Shown: one piece after another, positions 53,971 to 64,000 of the stretch
How the letters are laid out: each line of letters begins with the position of its first letter
Numbering within the stretch: position 1 is the stretch's first letter
Made by a program: the position numbers and the translations under genes
Assembly: GCF_029227915.1 (NCBI RefSeq)
Contig: NC_079877.1
Location: 19,677,851-19,741,850 of the forward strand
From: Hydractinia symbiolongicarpus
Lineage: Eukaryota > Cnidaria > Hydrozoa > Anthoathecata > Hydractiniidae
Direction: 5' to 3'
DNA: 64,000 nt
The notes under the pieces: generated by a model
Database searches by the model: none
The model's input: the letters and a program-made list of their open reading frames with translations, nothing else
What the model was told of the DNA's origin: nothing

Positions 53971-56586
53971 ATGCCTGGAGATAATTGTTCAATATTTGGC
54001 TGTACAGTATCACGAAGAGCTAAGTACAAGGGAATAGCTATTTTTAAAGTCCCAACTAGTGATAATACGTTCGATTCCCAGTGGAGGAAAAAATTGATAG
54101 CTATTGTCACCAAAGATCGTGTGGTTGATAAAGCACTTCGTGACAGAATAGCAAATAAAAGGATCTTCATTTGTCAACGGCACTTTAATGAAAATCAATA
54201 TTATCGTCATGAGAGCAGAGTTACATTGAATCCTGGTGAATTGCCTTGCCTCAATTTACCCATCAAAAGCATTCCTTCTTCTTCAACCATAACAAAACCA
54301 AGGGAATCATCACAGTCAACTTTATTAAAGAGAGCTCAACATCCACCTCCAGAAATTAAAACACCTGAATATTTTGAATGTTATCAATCATTTTCTGAAT
54401 TTTCTTCCCGTATAATTATTCAGAGAACAGTGTTCAATTTTATTGCAATGATGATATTCATATGGTACCAAAGTATGAGATTTATGTTGATACAAGTCTT
54501 CAGTTTAATGTCCGTGTGCTACTATGGAGTCTTCCTAAACAACATCAAATTTATAACATCTATGACCACTCAGTTAAAAATATCACAATTTCTAATTTGA
54601 TTAGATACATTTCGGGTTCCTTTGTTTGTCCTGGTTTGCCAAGATCATTTTCTGGTAGTTGCATTGAACATACTGCACCTAAAAAATTTAACCCAACAAT
54701 AGACATATTACCAAATCCTCTTTCTCAAACGAAATGGCATCGACCACCTTCCTGCCAATTATTAATTAACACTGAAGACAAATGTGAACCGTGTTTGAAA
54801 GCTGAATCTAGGGAAAAACTTAGTCTTCAAAGAAAACAAGACAATTTATCCACACCGGCTCATGATAAAGCTCCTGTTTCCTTAACATCTCCTGATCGTA
54901 TAAAATTGAAACTTCGAAGTTATAGAATTGAGAACAAACAGTTAAAAGCTGACAAATTAAAGATGATGGAAGAAATCGTACAAAAGGCAGTACCTGTTGA
55001 TGATAGTTTGAGCAAAGATATGATGAATATCATGTCAAATGCAGATTACGAAAAGATGCTTGAATTTATGCAATTCTTTTGGAGTGAACAACAAAAATAT
55101 CTTTCTTCATCAAAGACAGCTGTTAGATATCATCCTATGATTATCCGGTATTGTTTGGGTTTAGCTGCAAAATCGCCTTCGTTTTATTTTGCCCAGTCGT
55201 CGCCGATTAAGGGACTACAAAAACTATATACGACTACAACAAGGATTTAATAAAGATGTCATCTTAGAATTAAAAAAAATAGTGGAGAATTTTTCAGACA
55301 TAGAACGATATGGTATTGTATTAATGGATGAAATAAAAATACAAGAGAAATTAGTTTGGGATAAGCACACCGGTGACTTAATTGGATATGTGGACTTAGG
55401 TGATATGGAACTTAATTTGGCATCCCTTCAAAAATCTGATGACATTGCATCACACATGCTAGTCTTTTTAATTCGAAGTATTGTTAACCCCTTAAACTTC
55501 TCCCTTGCCAACTTTGCAACCACAAATGCTACGTCTGTTCAGTTATTTACATTATTTTGGAAAGCTGTTGGCATATTGGAGGATAATTGTGGAATTAAAG
55601 TGGTCGGTGTTACAAGTGATGGCGCTTCTCCAAACCGCAGTATGTATCGGATTCATTTTAATATGACAAGAGTGGAAGATGTTAATGGAGACGTTGATGT
55701 AACCTATCGTACACTTAATGTGATGGCAACTGAAAAGAGATATATTTACTTCATATCCGACCCACCACATCTGATTAAAACTGCCAGAAACTGCTTAGCT
55801 AATTCAATGGCTGGAAGGTGCACAAGAAGTATGTGGAACAATAGTAAATATCTGACATGGAATCACATATCAAAGCTTTTTTTTGATGATTTGGACTGTC
55901 GTCTCCACCTTGTTCCCAAAATCACAAATAACCATATTAAACTCACACCCTTTTCTGTGATGAATGTCTGACTAGCTGCACAGGTGTTAAGTGAATCAGT
56001 TTTTCATGCACTCCAAACATATGGACCACCAGAAGCAGAAGCTACTGCCACGTTTTGTATGATGATGGACAAGTTCTTTGATTGTTTGAACATCAGAAAT
56101 ACAAAAGAAGGCATCACTAAAGCAAAATCGTTTCTAAAACCATTCGAATCACAAGATGACGAGCGCTTTACATGGCTACTTGAAACATTTCTAAAATATT
56201 TTTCTGATTGGAAGGACTCAATTGCCACAAGACCTGGAAATTTCACTGATAATGCCAAATCTAACATGTTCATCTCATGGCAAACATATGAAGGTATTAA
56301 AATCACAACATATTCATCGATCGAGCTTATTAAATATCTATTGTCACATGGTGTACCATATGTTCCTACAGAGCGCTTTTGCTAAGATCCACTGGAAAAT
56401 TATTTCGGAAGACAACGATCAATGGGGCATAGAAAAGACAATCCTACTGTTAGAGATTTTGGATACAACGATAACACGATTCGTACACAAAAAATATTCA
56501 GACCAATAGCTGGTAATTGTATTGACAACGAAGCATTTGCCGAAATTGATGTTGAGTCTATGCCATGTCGTAAAAAAAAGAAATAA
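53971..56586 (+). pseudogene. P-element (THAP9-like) transposase, broken
   Basis: ATG at 53971 begins MPGDNCSIFGCTVSRRAKYK, a THAP finger with C-x4-C, IFKVP, QWRKKL, ICQRHF (CxxH) and LPCLNLP. A coiled-coil region (KLKLRSYRIENKQLKADKLK) leads to the transposase core, PSRRRLRDYKNYIR, GIVLMDEIKIQEKL (acidic catalytic candidate), VGVTSDGASPNRSMY and YFISDPPHLIKTARNC. The tail holds KSFLKPFESQDDERFTWLLE and DPLENYFGRQRSMGHRKDNP, then a basic end and stop at 56584. It is inactivated by frame changes near 54400 and 55190, by TGA at 55969-55971 and by TAA at 56383-56385, both C-to-T type changes of Arg and Gln codons. The RNase H-like transposase would cut and join P ends using GTP in the known family. 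Confidence 0.88.
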
Positions 56587-57016
56587 TGAAGAAAATAATT
56601 AAGGCGCCGAGTCATCAACAAATCAAAGAAGAAACAGCACACAAAAACGGTTATTTTTATAGCCACACATCTTAAAAAACATTATTACTGGCTTCACCTT
56701 ACTCTGTTTTTATGGTTATGATGGTGAGTATGATTAGAAAATTCTGTGGGCCAGTATTCACAAATATAAGTTCCACATAAATTTTTGAGTCCCAATGGGC
56801 AAATATTTATCCAGCATTATTCTGAAGGTAGTATTTTGCAGCACACAATAAACTGAATGTGTATGAAATCATTTTCTGTAAGTTCCATACAAAAATACTT
56901 ACTTTTAAAGGTTGAATATTTCCGTGTACTTCTCGTTCTTTCCAAAATAATGTTTTTTATAAGTTTGTAGCTATAAAAATAGCTGTTTTAACAAGTTTAT
57001 AGTCTGTTGTTCAAGA

Positions 57017-58184
57017 CTAATGTCCATGATCCAAAGTGCTTGATGCTTTTTTTACTTCAGTTCGCAACGATCGTGATTTTTTAGCCTTTGATTTAACATT
57101 GTGTCGTTGACATTTATCCTTCACAAGTGAATATACACGAACACGAATATACAACATGAAAAGATGTTCCAGTAAATTCAAAGCTATCTCTTTACTAACT
57201 TCTTCAGTTGAAGCATTTTTTAATTTGTTGTAATTGCATAAAATTCTTGCATTATTCAAGAGATATGATACCATTTTTTTACTGTCAATACTTCTATGCG
57301 TGGTGCTAGACTCTTGGCGGAAATGGGATTCAACTATGGAAAAAATTTCAAAAACTTCTGATGTTACTGTCCATAAGCCGCCTCGGTCTTTAATGCGAAC
57401 TAGTGTATTGATTTCGGTATCGTGTTCCTGGTCAGTTGATTTACCAGCAATAAGTAGATGTATGCTTTGCAGATTCAAGATACTACGACTTTGTTTCGAT
57501 CTACGTATACGTCTGTAAAGTGTTCCAAAAACATATCCTGCAAGATATTTAATAATTTGCTTTTCCTTTGGTGAAAAATTTGTACCTGGAGATACATTTG
57601 CAATATCACCATTAACAACTGAACCTGTTAGGTGGGCAAGTACATAGTTCGCTAACTCAAATCCTAGGATAACTGATGCTCTTTTTGATAAGTTTTTGAA
57701 AACAATATTCTCGGAAACACATTTGTAAAAAGAGGCATAAAATTTTTCGCTATTGTTTTTAAAACTGGCTACAACATCTTTAATAAATTTAAAGGTGTAT
57801 CTAGCATCATCTAGTGTTGGCTTTTGAAACATCAAAAACCCCTTTCTCGTTTCTTCACTATAGCACTCATCTAGAGCTAGATTTCTTCAAGTATAGAGGG
57901 TGTAATTTATTTTCAGGCTTTTGGTGATGAGGTTCAGCCACAGAAGTAGGGCCATGCTTGCTATTTTTATGTCTGGTTAAACCTCTTGATGTCTTGCATA
58001 TTTTTTCGCACTGATCACATTTAAAATCCTCTTCTATGGAATCAGCAACAACCTCATCAACAATATCTGTTACAGGAACAGATAATTCTTTATCTTCCTC
58101 TAAAAGGTTGTCTTCGATAACTGCAAGAATAGCATCGAAGTCATCACCATAAATAAAAGCGTCCGCTTCAGCCATCTTGTTCAA
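57017..58184 (-). pseudogene. C2H2-finger second protein of the P-type transposon
   Basis: Minus ATG near 58175 (MAEADAFIYGDDFDAILAVI) opens an acidic N-terminus, then one C2H2 finger, FKCDQCEKICKTSRGLTRHK..H, at about residues 56-77. After a frame change near 57880 it continues LALDECYSEETRKGFLMF, NFSPKEKQIIKYLAGYVFGT, LYRRIRRSKQ and a basic tail ending KKASSTLDHGH at 57017. The larger part has no function I can name. Its place within the P-type TIRs, convergent with the transposase, suggests an accessory factor such as a DNA-binding regulator. Confidence 0.65.
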
Positions 58185-58306
58185 AATACGTCCCTGGTTG
58201 CTCCGGCCACCCCAATAATTTCATCATTGCGCCGTAAAACAAAACAAACGTAAATAAACGGCCCGGGTACCCAGACTATCTCTTTTTCTTATGACTATGT
58301 TTTAAC

Positions 58307-59445
58307 TAACCAAGCTTTCTTCGGGAGTCAACCTCATCCCCAGGGTTCTTTTTCTTTTTCAGACAATCTTAGTCAAAACTTCTCTTCTTTCCTCGGAACT
58401 CTTCTCTTCTGATCAAAACACTTCCCTTCCAAAGTGAGAAGCACTTCTCTTCCATGAACTCAAAAAATTTCCAGACCTTTTCTGGTCCGGAATATTAATT
58501 GAGCCGGATTTTGATAAATCAAGTTTTTGAATAAATGACAACCCTCGTCCCCAGGCATTTTTGCCTTTTCGAAGTATGATGGGTGACGGCGAAAATCCCT
58601 AGGAGCAAGGATGAATAAATGACATACAGGCTCCCGGCCGTGAAAAAGAGCAAGTGTTCTTAGTAATTAATAACTCTCCAAAAATTTTGTGTGTGGTGGA
58701 CCACTACACATACTTTAGATAAAAATATATTGTAGTATTCCGTTGAGGCATTTCTTTATCTTTTTCAATACACACACTAAATTCTATCCAGGCTGGTCAG
58801 TATTCTTATTTTTCTATTGTTCTCAACAAAAGAACTATTGTTTTTAACCTAGAATCCTAGCCTAATATTCTTATAAAGCATATTCATTAAATTAAGAAAA
58901 CATGTGATTTGCTTGGTTGGCACTACCTACCATGACTTTGAGGACTCTGGGCAGCCATTTATTGTGTCTATTGATAAACAAAATTAATTACTCTCCTACT
59001 AATTTGTGTTTTGAACATATTAACCGACCGACGTATCGTATTGTATTTTACCGCCCCGTGTCTTCGCATAGTTGCATCTGCTTTCCTGTGTACCGTCTGC
59101 ACACAAAACATTTCATAGTATGTCCTACGTCATTTCATAGTATGTCATACGGATCTTCATCGTTTATATGTTCAAAACACTCCCCACCAGTGAGTACTCG
59201 TATACGAACGAATTTCGATAAGTTTTAATTTTGTCTATCTAGTAACGCTTTATTTGATATAATTGATAATCTTACTTACGTCGGACTCGTTGAAGAAAGA
59301 TCGTATATCATGGAATGTATTTACGTCGTGTATGTTCGTCATTTCGTTTTCTTCATCATCGCTTTGTGATAACGTCGTTGTTGTTTGTTCACGAATTATG
59401 TACACCTATAAAGAACACAATTCGCCGTCGTATGCAAAGCATAGT
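58307..59445. other. No gene recognised
   Basis: CTTCTC-rich tract at 58375-58460. A possible LTR or BEL tail may lie near 59030-59440 (TACGTCG-rich), but no paired LTR was found. Confidence 0.35.
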
Positions 59446-59960
59446 TCATGTGACATTTTCATTTAGCACTGCGTTCCAGTAACGCAAGTCATTAATATTG
59501 TCGCCCGTGTTTTCTGTCCAAACGAAAAGAAGACCGTCTTGCTCTATCCTTGATACTTTGACCTGATGAAACATTTTTTCGATGTCAGCCATAATTGCGT
59601 AACGATTGGTACGGAATGTAAGTAATACAGATACTAGATTGTTCAGCAAGTGTGGGCCGGGTAACAAGTTGCCGTTTAATGAGATACCTTTGTACTTTGC
59701 TGTGCGTCAAAGACTACACGAACTTTTCCGGGCTTGCTAGGATGAACAACACCATAATGTGGTATATAGTTGGTGATATCGGATGTTTGGTTCTTCTCAA
59801 AGTCTAAAAGCTTTCTCGCATGTCTATAATCTATAATCGTTCTGTTTGCTTTTATAAATTCCCAAAAGGGAATTTTGTTTTTGAAATTGCCTTTTACACT
59901 TTCAAATTTATTATTGGATTTTGATTTACATGTTTCAGACGAAATTAAAGGAAATATTAA
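59446..59960 (-). pseudogene. BEL/Pao reverse transcriptase fragment
   Basis: Read leftward: [40 protein letters not shown], then after a frame change LLNNLVSVLLTFR and YAIMADIEKMFHQVKV, the first acidic RT block of the BEL/Pao clade (MADIEAMFHQV). The rest of RT, RNase H and integrase are missing to the left, so the fragment is truncated. Confidence 0.8.
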
Positions 59961-59967
59961 CTTATCT

Positions 59968-60458
59968 TTAAATGTACTTTAATCTTTTAGCTTCCGGGCA
60001 GTATTTTCGCCAGTGTCCGTTTTTTTCCGCAGCTGGGGCAAGTTCCTGTTGGCTTGAAGCTTTTCTTACTGGGGTGAACAACTCGTCTGAAGTCTGATTT
60101 AGCATTCCGAAACTGGATTTTATCTGGAGCTTTGGAGATTGTTGACAATACATTCGACAACTTTGATTTCCTGCTGCGATTAAATGTGTTTTGCTTTTTT
60201 TTGATGGCACGATTTTCAGCAGCTTTAATTTTTCGCTCGTCTGCGGAGTCGCGATATATTCGTACTTCCTACAATAGATCTGTCAGCAATTTTAATTAAT
60301 TTGTTCCTTTTTTCAATATTAGAAACTATTTCCTGTAACATTTTTGTAGATCTGTGCTTTGAGCCTTGCTTTATCAGATCTCTCAACGTCTCAAGGAAAC
60401 GTCGAATAGATTCATTAAACTCGTATTGTTTTTTGTTCCCCTTAAACTTCTAAGAAAA
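59968..60458 (-). pseudogene. Gag/zinc-knuckle fragment upstream of the BEL/Pao RT
   Basis: KFKGNKKQYEFNESIRRFLE at about 60455-60395, then KRNKLIKIADRS, ends in a CCHC zinc knuckle (C-P-S-C-G..GHWRKYC near 60050-59990), interrupted by a one-base shift in a run of A. The order gag then RT on one strand fits an LTR element with an internal deletion. The right edge abuts the A32-like ATPase. Confidence 0.6.
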
Positions 60459-60469
60459 TATTCGTTTCT

Positions 60470-60925
60470 TCATCGATCAGTTTCATATCTGACCGTCATG
60501 GGGTACCACATGAAGAGCTGTTTCTTCTGCCTTCTCAAATTTTTCGGCAAAGCAGTATACGATTGGGTTAGTAGCCACAGGCTATGCTTGCGATGCCTAC
60601 CTGAAATAGCTAATTCAAGTAAGGGTTGACGTTTTTTGTCGAGGTTTTCATCAGACATCATGTCGTCGATAATGAACAACGTCTCTTCACCCGCCAGCAA
60701 CGACGACAATTTTTGAATCCATTCGAAAAGTTGATTCTTAGGGTTTATCAGGAACACGTAATCATCGTAAGTCCTGTTCCATTGTATAGTCGGACATAGT
60801 ATAACTATGTTGTAGTAGTGTCGCTTATACTCATTTTCAAACAGGTCCAGGACACGTTGCGTTTTCCTGCAACTTGTAGGACCTGTGAAGATAGCCGTCT
60901 GTGGTGCCTTGACAACGTCTAGCAT
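60470..60925 (-). CDS. A32/FtsK-HerA-type packaging ATPase, Polinton-like
   Basis: This 151-codon frame starts at an ATG overlapping the preceding stop codon. The N-terminus TAIFTGPTSCRKTQRVLDL occupies the Walker A place, with Cys-Arg where Ser/Gly-Lys is usual, and LFIIDDMM (about residue 92) is the Walker B motif. ISGRHRKHSLWLLTQSY matches the sensor-like segment of A32-family ATPases, which pump DNA into capsids in related viruses and Polintons. The length is short for the family (usually over 200), so the C-terminus is probably lost at the BEL/Pao junction. The single frame is otherwise open. Confidence 0.75.
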   Translation of the reverse strand: MLDVVKAPQTAIFTGPTSCRKTQRVLDLFENEYKRHYYNIVILCPTIQWNRTYDDYVFLINPKNQLFEWIQKLSSLLAGEETLFIIDDMMSDENLDKKRQPLLELAISGRHRKHSLWLLTQSYTALPKNLRRQKKQLFMWYPMTVRYETDR

Positions 60926-61305
60926 TTTATTAAACGCCCTGTTTTTTTATGTATTTTTGGATACGTAGAAAGGTAATCGGAACAAATCCACGCACCGGCG
61001 TGGTTGTTGACAAGAGACCCCTTACAGGCGGGGCAGTACGTGGTCTTGTATACAAGGGGTAGAAGATTAAGCATTATCTTACCCTCTAGGTAACGCAATA
61101 CCTTGCGATATCTCTCGACGAGCCGCGCCTTTTCCTGAGAGACGGGGCAGGGCCCGCGGTTAAAGAATGGTATCTTGATTGGTGTTTTCAAAAGCTCGAT
61201 GTACCGAGGTACAATGTCGTGGGAAAACAAGGTGTAGAGGCGCAGGTAGAACTCGTCTTGTTGGGACCCTCTAATTTCCTTATCAATTCTGGCTACATCA
61301 ATCAT
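60919..61305 (-). CDS. Zinc-ribbon protein, possibly VLTF3-like
   Basis: 128 codons, intact. Residues 1-80 are helical (ARLVERYRKVLRYLEGKI). The C-terminal third has CPAC..., a later Cys in GAWICSDYLS and a final Cys, arranged like the zinc ribbon of viral late transcription factor 3, with one expected Cys replaced by Tyr. It overlaps the ATPase start by seven bases and is preceded by AATAAATG. The VLTF3 suggestion rests on the ribbon layout and neighbours only. Confidence 0.45.
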   Translation of the reverse strand: MIDVARIDKEIRGSQQDEFYLRLYTLFSHDIVPRYIELLKTPIKIPFFNRGPCPVSQEKARLVERYRKVLRYLEGKIMLNLLPLVYKTTYCPACKGSLVNNHAGAWICSDYLSTYPKIHKKTGRLIKC

Positions 61306-61576
61306 TTATTTTCCGGAACGATGCTTGCTGGGATGCACCCTTTCTTCACAGCCATCTTGCGGCTTGCTCTGCGCGCGGCAAAATAGGCCGTCATTTTCAT
61401 GACATCGTTCGTATCCATTTTTGCAGAGGGTCTCGTAATCCCTAGGAATTTCTTACCCGCAAGGGCATATGCAAGGTGAAAGTTAGATCGACCACGGTCT
61501 CGTAGAGCATGTCCAAAATTTCCTTTTCCTGCGGAGTTATGTTGCTCATGTAAGGTGTTGCTTTGCTTGTAGTCAT
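61306..61576 (-). pseudogene. Short Polinton-block ORF, frameshifted
   Basis: ATG at 61576 (MTTSKATPYMSNITPQEKEI) loses its frame after LDMLYE and continues one frame over as KKFLGITRPSAKMDTNDVMK and a basic end RRASRKMAVKK, stopping at 61306 directly before the next ATG. The total of 271 bases is not divisible by three, consistent with one indel. Function unknown. Confidence 0.5.
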
Positions 61577-61956
61577 TTATTTAATGCGTTTCTTGAAAAA
61601 AATTTAACGCATCTTGAAGATATCAATTTGAGGTTTATCCTTTTGTTGGACCTCGGCGGGGCGGGGGGCGTGGGCTTGTAAGGTTCTCCACCATTTTTCC
61701 CTCCAAATTTATACCATACTCCAACCCCTATCGCGAACACGGCAAGCGTACCCACGCCGTAGATGTAGACGTTTCAGTGTACGAAACAGGCTCCAGAAAA
61801 AGTTTTGACTGTAGATTCTACGGTACCCTCTTGTTGTTTCATTTCTTCCTTCCTTTTCTTCATCAGTGTCGCCAACTTGTGCCCTTGGGCAACCCTTCCT
61901 GGATGCTTTACTGGTCTCGTAATGACTTTCTCTTTTTGTCTCGATTCTTCAGCCAT
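61573..61956 (-). pseudogene. Basic/single-membrane-span ORF with an in-frame stop
   Basis: 128 codons from ATG 61956. A strongly basic N-terminus (KHPGRVAQGHKLATLMKKRK) is followed by an in-frame TGA at 61774-61776. A hydrophobic span (YGVGTLAVFAIGVGVWY) and a Pro-rich segment come next. It could be a small virion or membrane protein. Its stop overlaps the next ATG. Function unknown. Confidence 0.5.
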
Positions 61957-62027
61957 TTATTTTAAGTCCTAAAACTTAAGATAAATTTTGCCATAATCCC
62001 TGAGCCTCAAGGATCTTTCTCGTTAGC

Positions 62028-62411
62028 CTAGTACACAAGGATCCCGAGATCCGCCATTGCATCTCTGATGATGGGGTCTTCCTCTATATCTTGGCGGAGG
62101 TCCTCGACGCTGTCGATGTCCACAAAGTTTCCAACAAGGTTCGCGTACAGGTTGACTACGTGAGTAGTTAACGCCTTGGTCGTCTTTTCACCCTTCTCCT
62201 GGACCTCTCGTTGAACATACTCAGTATGTACCTTTTCGATTGCCTCATCAGGGGTCTTGTCAAAAAACCCTTCTGTACATTTCTTCGGCAAGAGATGCCC
62301 TTAGCCTTTGCGCAAAGTTTCCCTCAGGACCTGGCGTTTATCGATAGGTTTTTCGACATGTTCAAAAAATTCCGCTGAGGCTTGGTCAAATATATTCGCG
62401 AGCTGACTCAT
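62028..62411 (-). pseudogene. 128-codon Polinton-block ORF with an in-frame stop
   Basis: ATG at 62411 (MSQLANIFDQASAEFFEHVE) runs to a TAA at 62301-62303 (codon 37). The same frame continues to 62028 through KTPDEAIEKVHTEYVQREVQ and the acidic DSVEDLRQDIEEDPIIRDAM. It is acidic and helical with no family recognised. It lies between the polymerase and the membrane ORF. Confidence 0.5.
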
Positions 62412-62465
62412 TTTCTTTATTGTATTACGGTATCGCAAAAAACAAAACGCGATCAGGGCATAATT

Positions 62466-64000
62466 TCAGGGTCGACGGTAGTGTCCGCGGGCTAGTGTTA
62501 TAATCTGTTCCCGTTGTACGAGCCTCTTGTCATCCTCTCTGTTAAGTGCCAATTTGTTCACCTTTTGGGTGTGGATTTGATGGTTCTTGTGTTGAATTAG
62601 CACCTGACTTTTATAAATGTCAACGCCTTCCTCCAGGCATCTTCTATGTCTATAATCGTTGAATGTGGTAGACTTCTTGGTAACACATCTCTTCACGCCC
62701 TTTGCCTTCCTGTCACCACCCTCTTTCGTTAGACTCTCGTAAGCAAATAGTTTTGTTCTCAATGTTATAAACTCCGTCATAATTTTTTCACCTAGTTTGT
62801 CCTTCATCAAGCCAACAACTTTCCTGATTTTACCGATAGGAAGGGGTCTATTATCTTCCGCGTTGTAGGTGCTTCTATCGAAATGTTTCTCGACATCTTG
62901 CGCAATGTCGCGATAAAAGTATTCTGTTCGAATATGAAGATGTCCGTGTCCATGTAACATATCCGCAGCTTACTACCATACCTTGGCTGCATATAGTCGA
63001 ATTCGCACATTATTAGTTTTGACATGTTCAGGATCGCCTGACCTATATACACTGGTTTGTTCATCTTGACCTCTGTCTTGCCCATCTCTACACCTAGGGA
63101 GTGTTTACTGAACCTGAGACCACCTTTGAAATTGGACTTCATTACGAGCTTCATATATTTCTTCTCGCTGTTAACAAGTTAAAATTCCGTTGCTTCCTGA
63201 TATTTTGCATAGTCTTGCCGAACACCGACAGATTCATGAGTTTGTAAAAATCCTTCTCGAAGTCATTTTTAGCAGCAGTTCTTAGCCTCGTGTTGTGATC
63301 GATGTATCCCCTAAGGCATGGTTTTTGGTTAAATTGAATGACCCTATGTACTTTCTCCAGCTCAAGCCCATGCCTTATGACCTCGTGAAGGGCTCTGATA
63401 TGCACAACGTACTTACACTTGTCCTTTCCTCATCCGTTCGCGTAAAAATGGTAACTCGTTATGTGTATCATGAAACACCTCGGGGTAGTCGATGTCAACC
63501 TCGAGCAAATATCCATACATGTTCTTCTTAACAAGTTTCGCGATTCGCGTTTCGGAAAATTCCTCGATATTAGATATCCACCTGAAGCCATCCGTTGGCA
63601 GATCTTGACACATGGCCTATCCGTACAGGTTGTTGGCATCAAGATACTGCTGGTACGAAGATTCAACACCCGGGTTATACTGTTCTCCCATATACTTGTT
63701 GTTTGCCTTTGCATACCGCCTGAGTTATACCTCCTCGGATACCTTTTTCAAACATGAGAAGCATGTCAGGATCCGTGAGGGGCTCCAACTTAATTCCGGT
63801 ATACTTGAGTGCCGCCTTCCATGCCAGGCCGGGTGCTGAGTAAAAATGTGCAGGGTCAAGCCTATAGTTTGTTAGACACACGTCTCGAAACGTTTCAAAA
63901 ACATCGGTCAATAGTAAGACATCTGTGGTGAGATATATATCGTGGTAGTCAACCATGGTAACCTCATCACGCTCTGGAGTGATGCCATTCCATATCTTTC
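62466..64000 (-). pseudogene. Protein-primed B-family DNA polymerase (PolB2), N-terminus outside window
   Basis: Enters at the right edge. An exonuclease-side motif (YHDIYLTTDVLLLTDVFE), TDPDMLLMFEKGIRGG, motif A (YLDANNLYG), motif B (KDFYKLMNLSVFGKTM) and motif C (ICYMDTDIFIF) are all visible, in order. The tail ends in TLARGHYRRP at 62466. It is broken by frame changes near 63700, 63410, 63155 and 62950 and by a stop (TGG to TAG type) directly after motif A. In motif C the residue after DTD is Ile where Ser is usual. This polymerase class copies linear genomes from a terminal protein. Confidence 0.85.

Larger units (their letters stand above)
53774..58299. mobile_element. P-superfamily DNA transposon with two convergent genes
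   Basis: TIRs of 29 bp, starting CATAGTCATAAGAAAAAGAG at 53774 and its exact complement ending at 58299, enclose 4526 bp. TTTTAAC is repeated directly outside at 53767-53773 and 58300-58306; P elements make 8-bp duplications, so 7 bp is close. Inside are a THAP-transposase gene on plus and a C2H2-finger gene on minus, ending about 430 bp apart. The left end lies 164 bp upstream of the MED4 ATG. Confidence 0.85.
60460..64000 (-). mobile_element. Polinton/Maverick- or adintovirus-like element, partial
   Basis: A tight, same-strand gene block: protein-primed B-family DNA polymerase, a 128-codon ORF, a basic/membrane ORF, a short ORF, a zinc-ribbon ORF and an A32-like packaging ATPase, with overlaps or gaps of a few bases. 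It is markedly more GC-rich than its surroundings. This content is typical of Polinton-class virus-like transposons. Integrase, protease and capsid genes are not in the window. The right edge is cut by the window and the left edge abuts a BEL/Pao remnant. Frameshifts and stops show an old, dead copy. Confidence 0.75.

Overview
This window reads as a fragment of an AT-rich, intron-rich and transposon-dense animal genome, most likely an early-branching metazoan such as a cnidarian. The grounds are spliced exons with GT/AG borders, one conserved metazoan gene stretched over tens of kilobases, and a repeat mixture (DIRS, CR1/L2-like LINEs, BEL/Pao, P, hAT, mariner-like, MULE, Harbinger and TTAA elements, and a Polinton-like polymerase/ATPase block) typical of cnidarian assemblies. 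The taxon is inferred from composition and cannot be proven here.

The one clear host gene is MED4 (Mediator subunit 4) on the minus strand. Eight coding exons can be placed: 53610-53519 (ATG), 46535-46460, 37869-37815, 37732-37617, 37532-37475, 37183-37097, 10236-10075 and 9988-9915. All junctions are GT/AG and phases agree throughout, giving 240 codons over 43.7 kb. The short C-terminal exon was not found. Intron 6 alone is 26.9 kb, and almost everything between 9.9 and 53.5 kb is intron filled with repeats.

Layout. 1-2.45 kb: decayed DIRS retrotransposon (RT, RNase H, tyrosine recombinase) split by a 749-bp insertion rich in TGACGTCA palindromes. 2.7-3.66 kb: inverted repeat and Harbinger transposase remnant. 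3.7-7.8 kb: TTAA-flanked element with THAP and P2X7-C-like exons, carrying a nested MULE (9-bp target duplication, SWIM finger) and a nested 962-bp element (6-bp duplication). 8.9-9.8 kb: small TIR element. 11.1-12.1 kb: broken integrase-type transposase. 13.3 kb: perfect 40-bp hairpin. 13.8-14.6 kb: long (AT)n tracts. 18.3-19.6 kb: element with TCATCCCGGGATGA motifs. 21.45-25.1 kb: satellite with about 75-bp monomers in a 1.19-kb higher-order repeat. 25.9 kb: 44-bp-arm hairpin. 28.4-29.5 kb: tandem duplication and (AT)n. 31-32.2 kb: alpha-kinase pseudogene. 33-35.4 kb: second DIRS containing a LINE end. 39.2-41.8 kb: third DIRS. 42.5-44.8 kb: TTAA element with long TIRs. 47.3-52.4 kb: hAT-like pseudogene split by two mariner-type elements, one of which contains a LINE. 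53.8-58.3 kb: P-superfamily transposon lying 164 bp upstream of the MED4 start codon, with a THAP transposase and a convergent C2H2-finger gene. 59.4-60.5 kb: BEL/Pao remnant. 60.5-64 kb: Polinton/adintovirus-like block (protein-primed DNA polymerase B, small ORFs, zinc-ribbon protein, A32-like ATPase) running off the right edge.

Nearly every transposon gene is broken by frameshifts or stops. MED4 is intact in every exon found.
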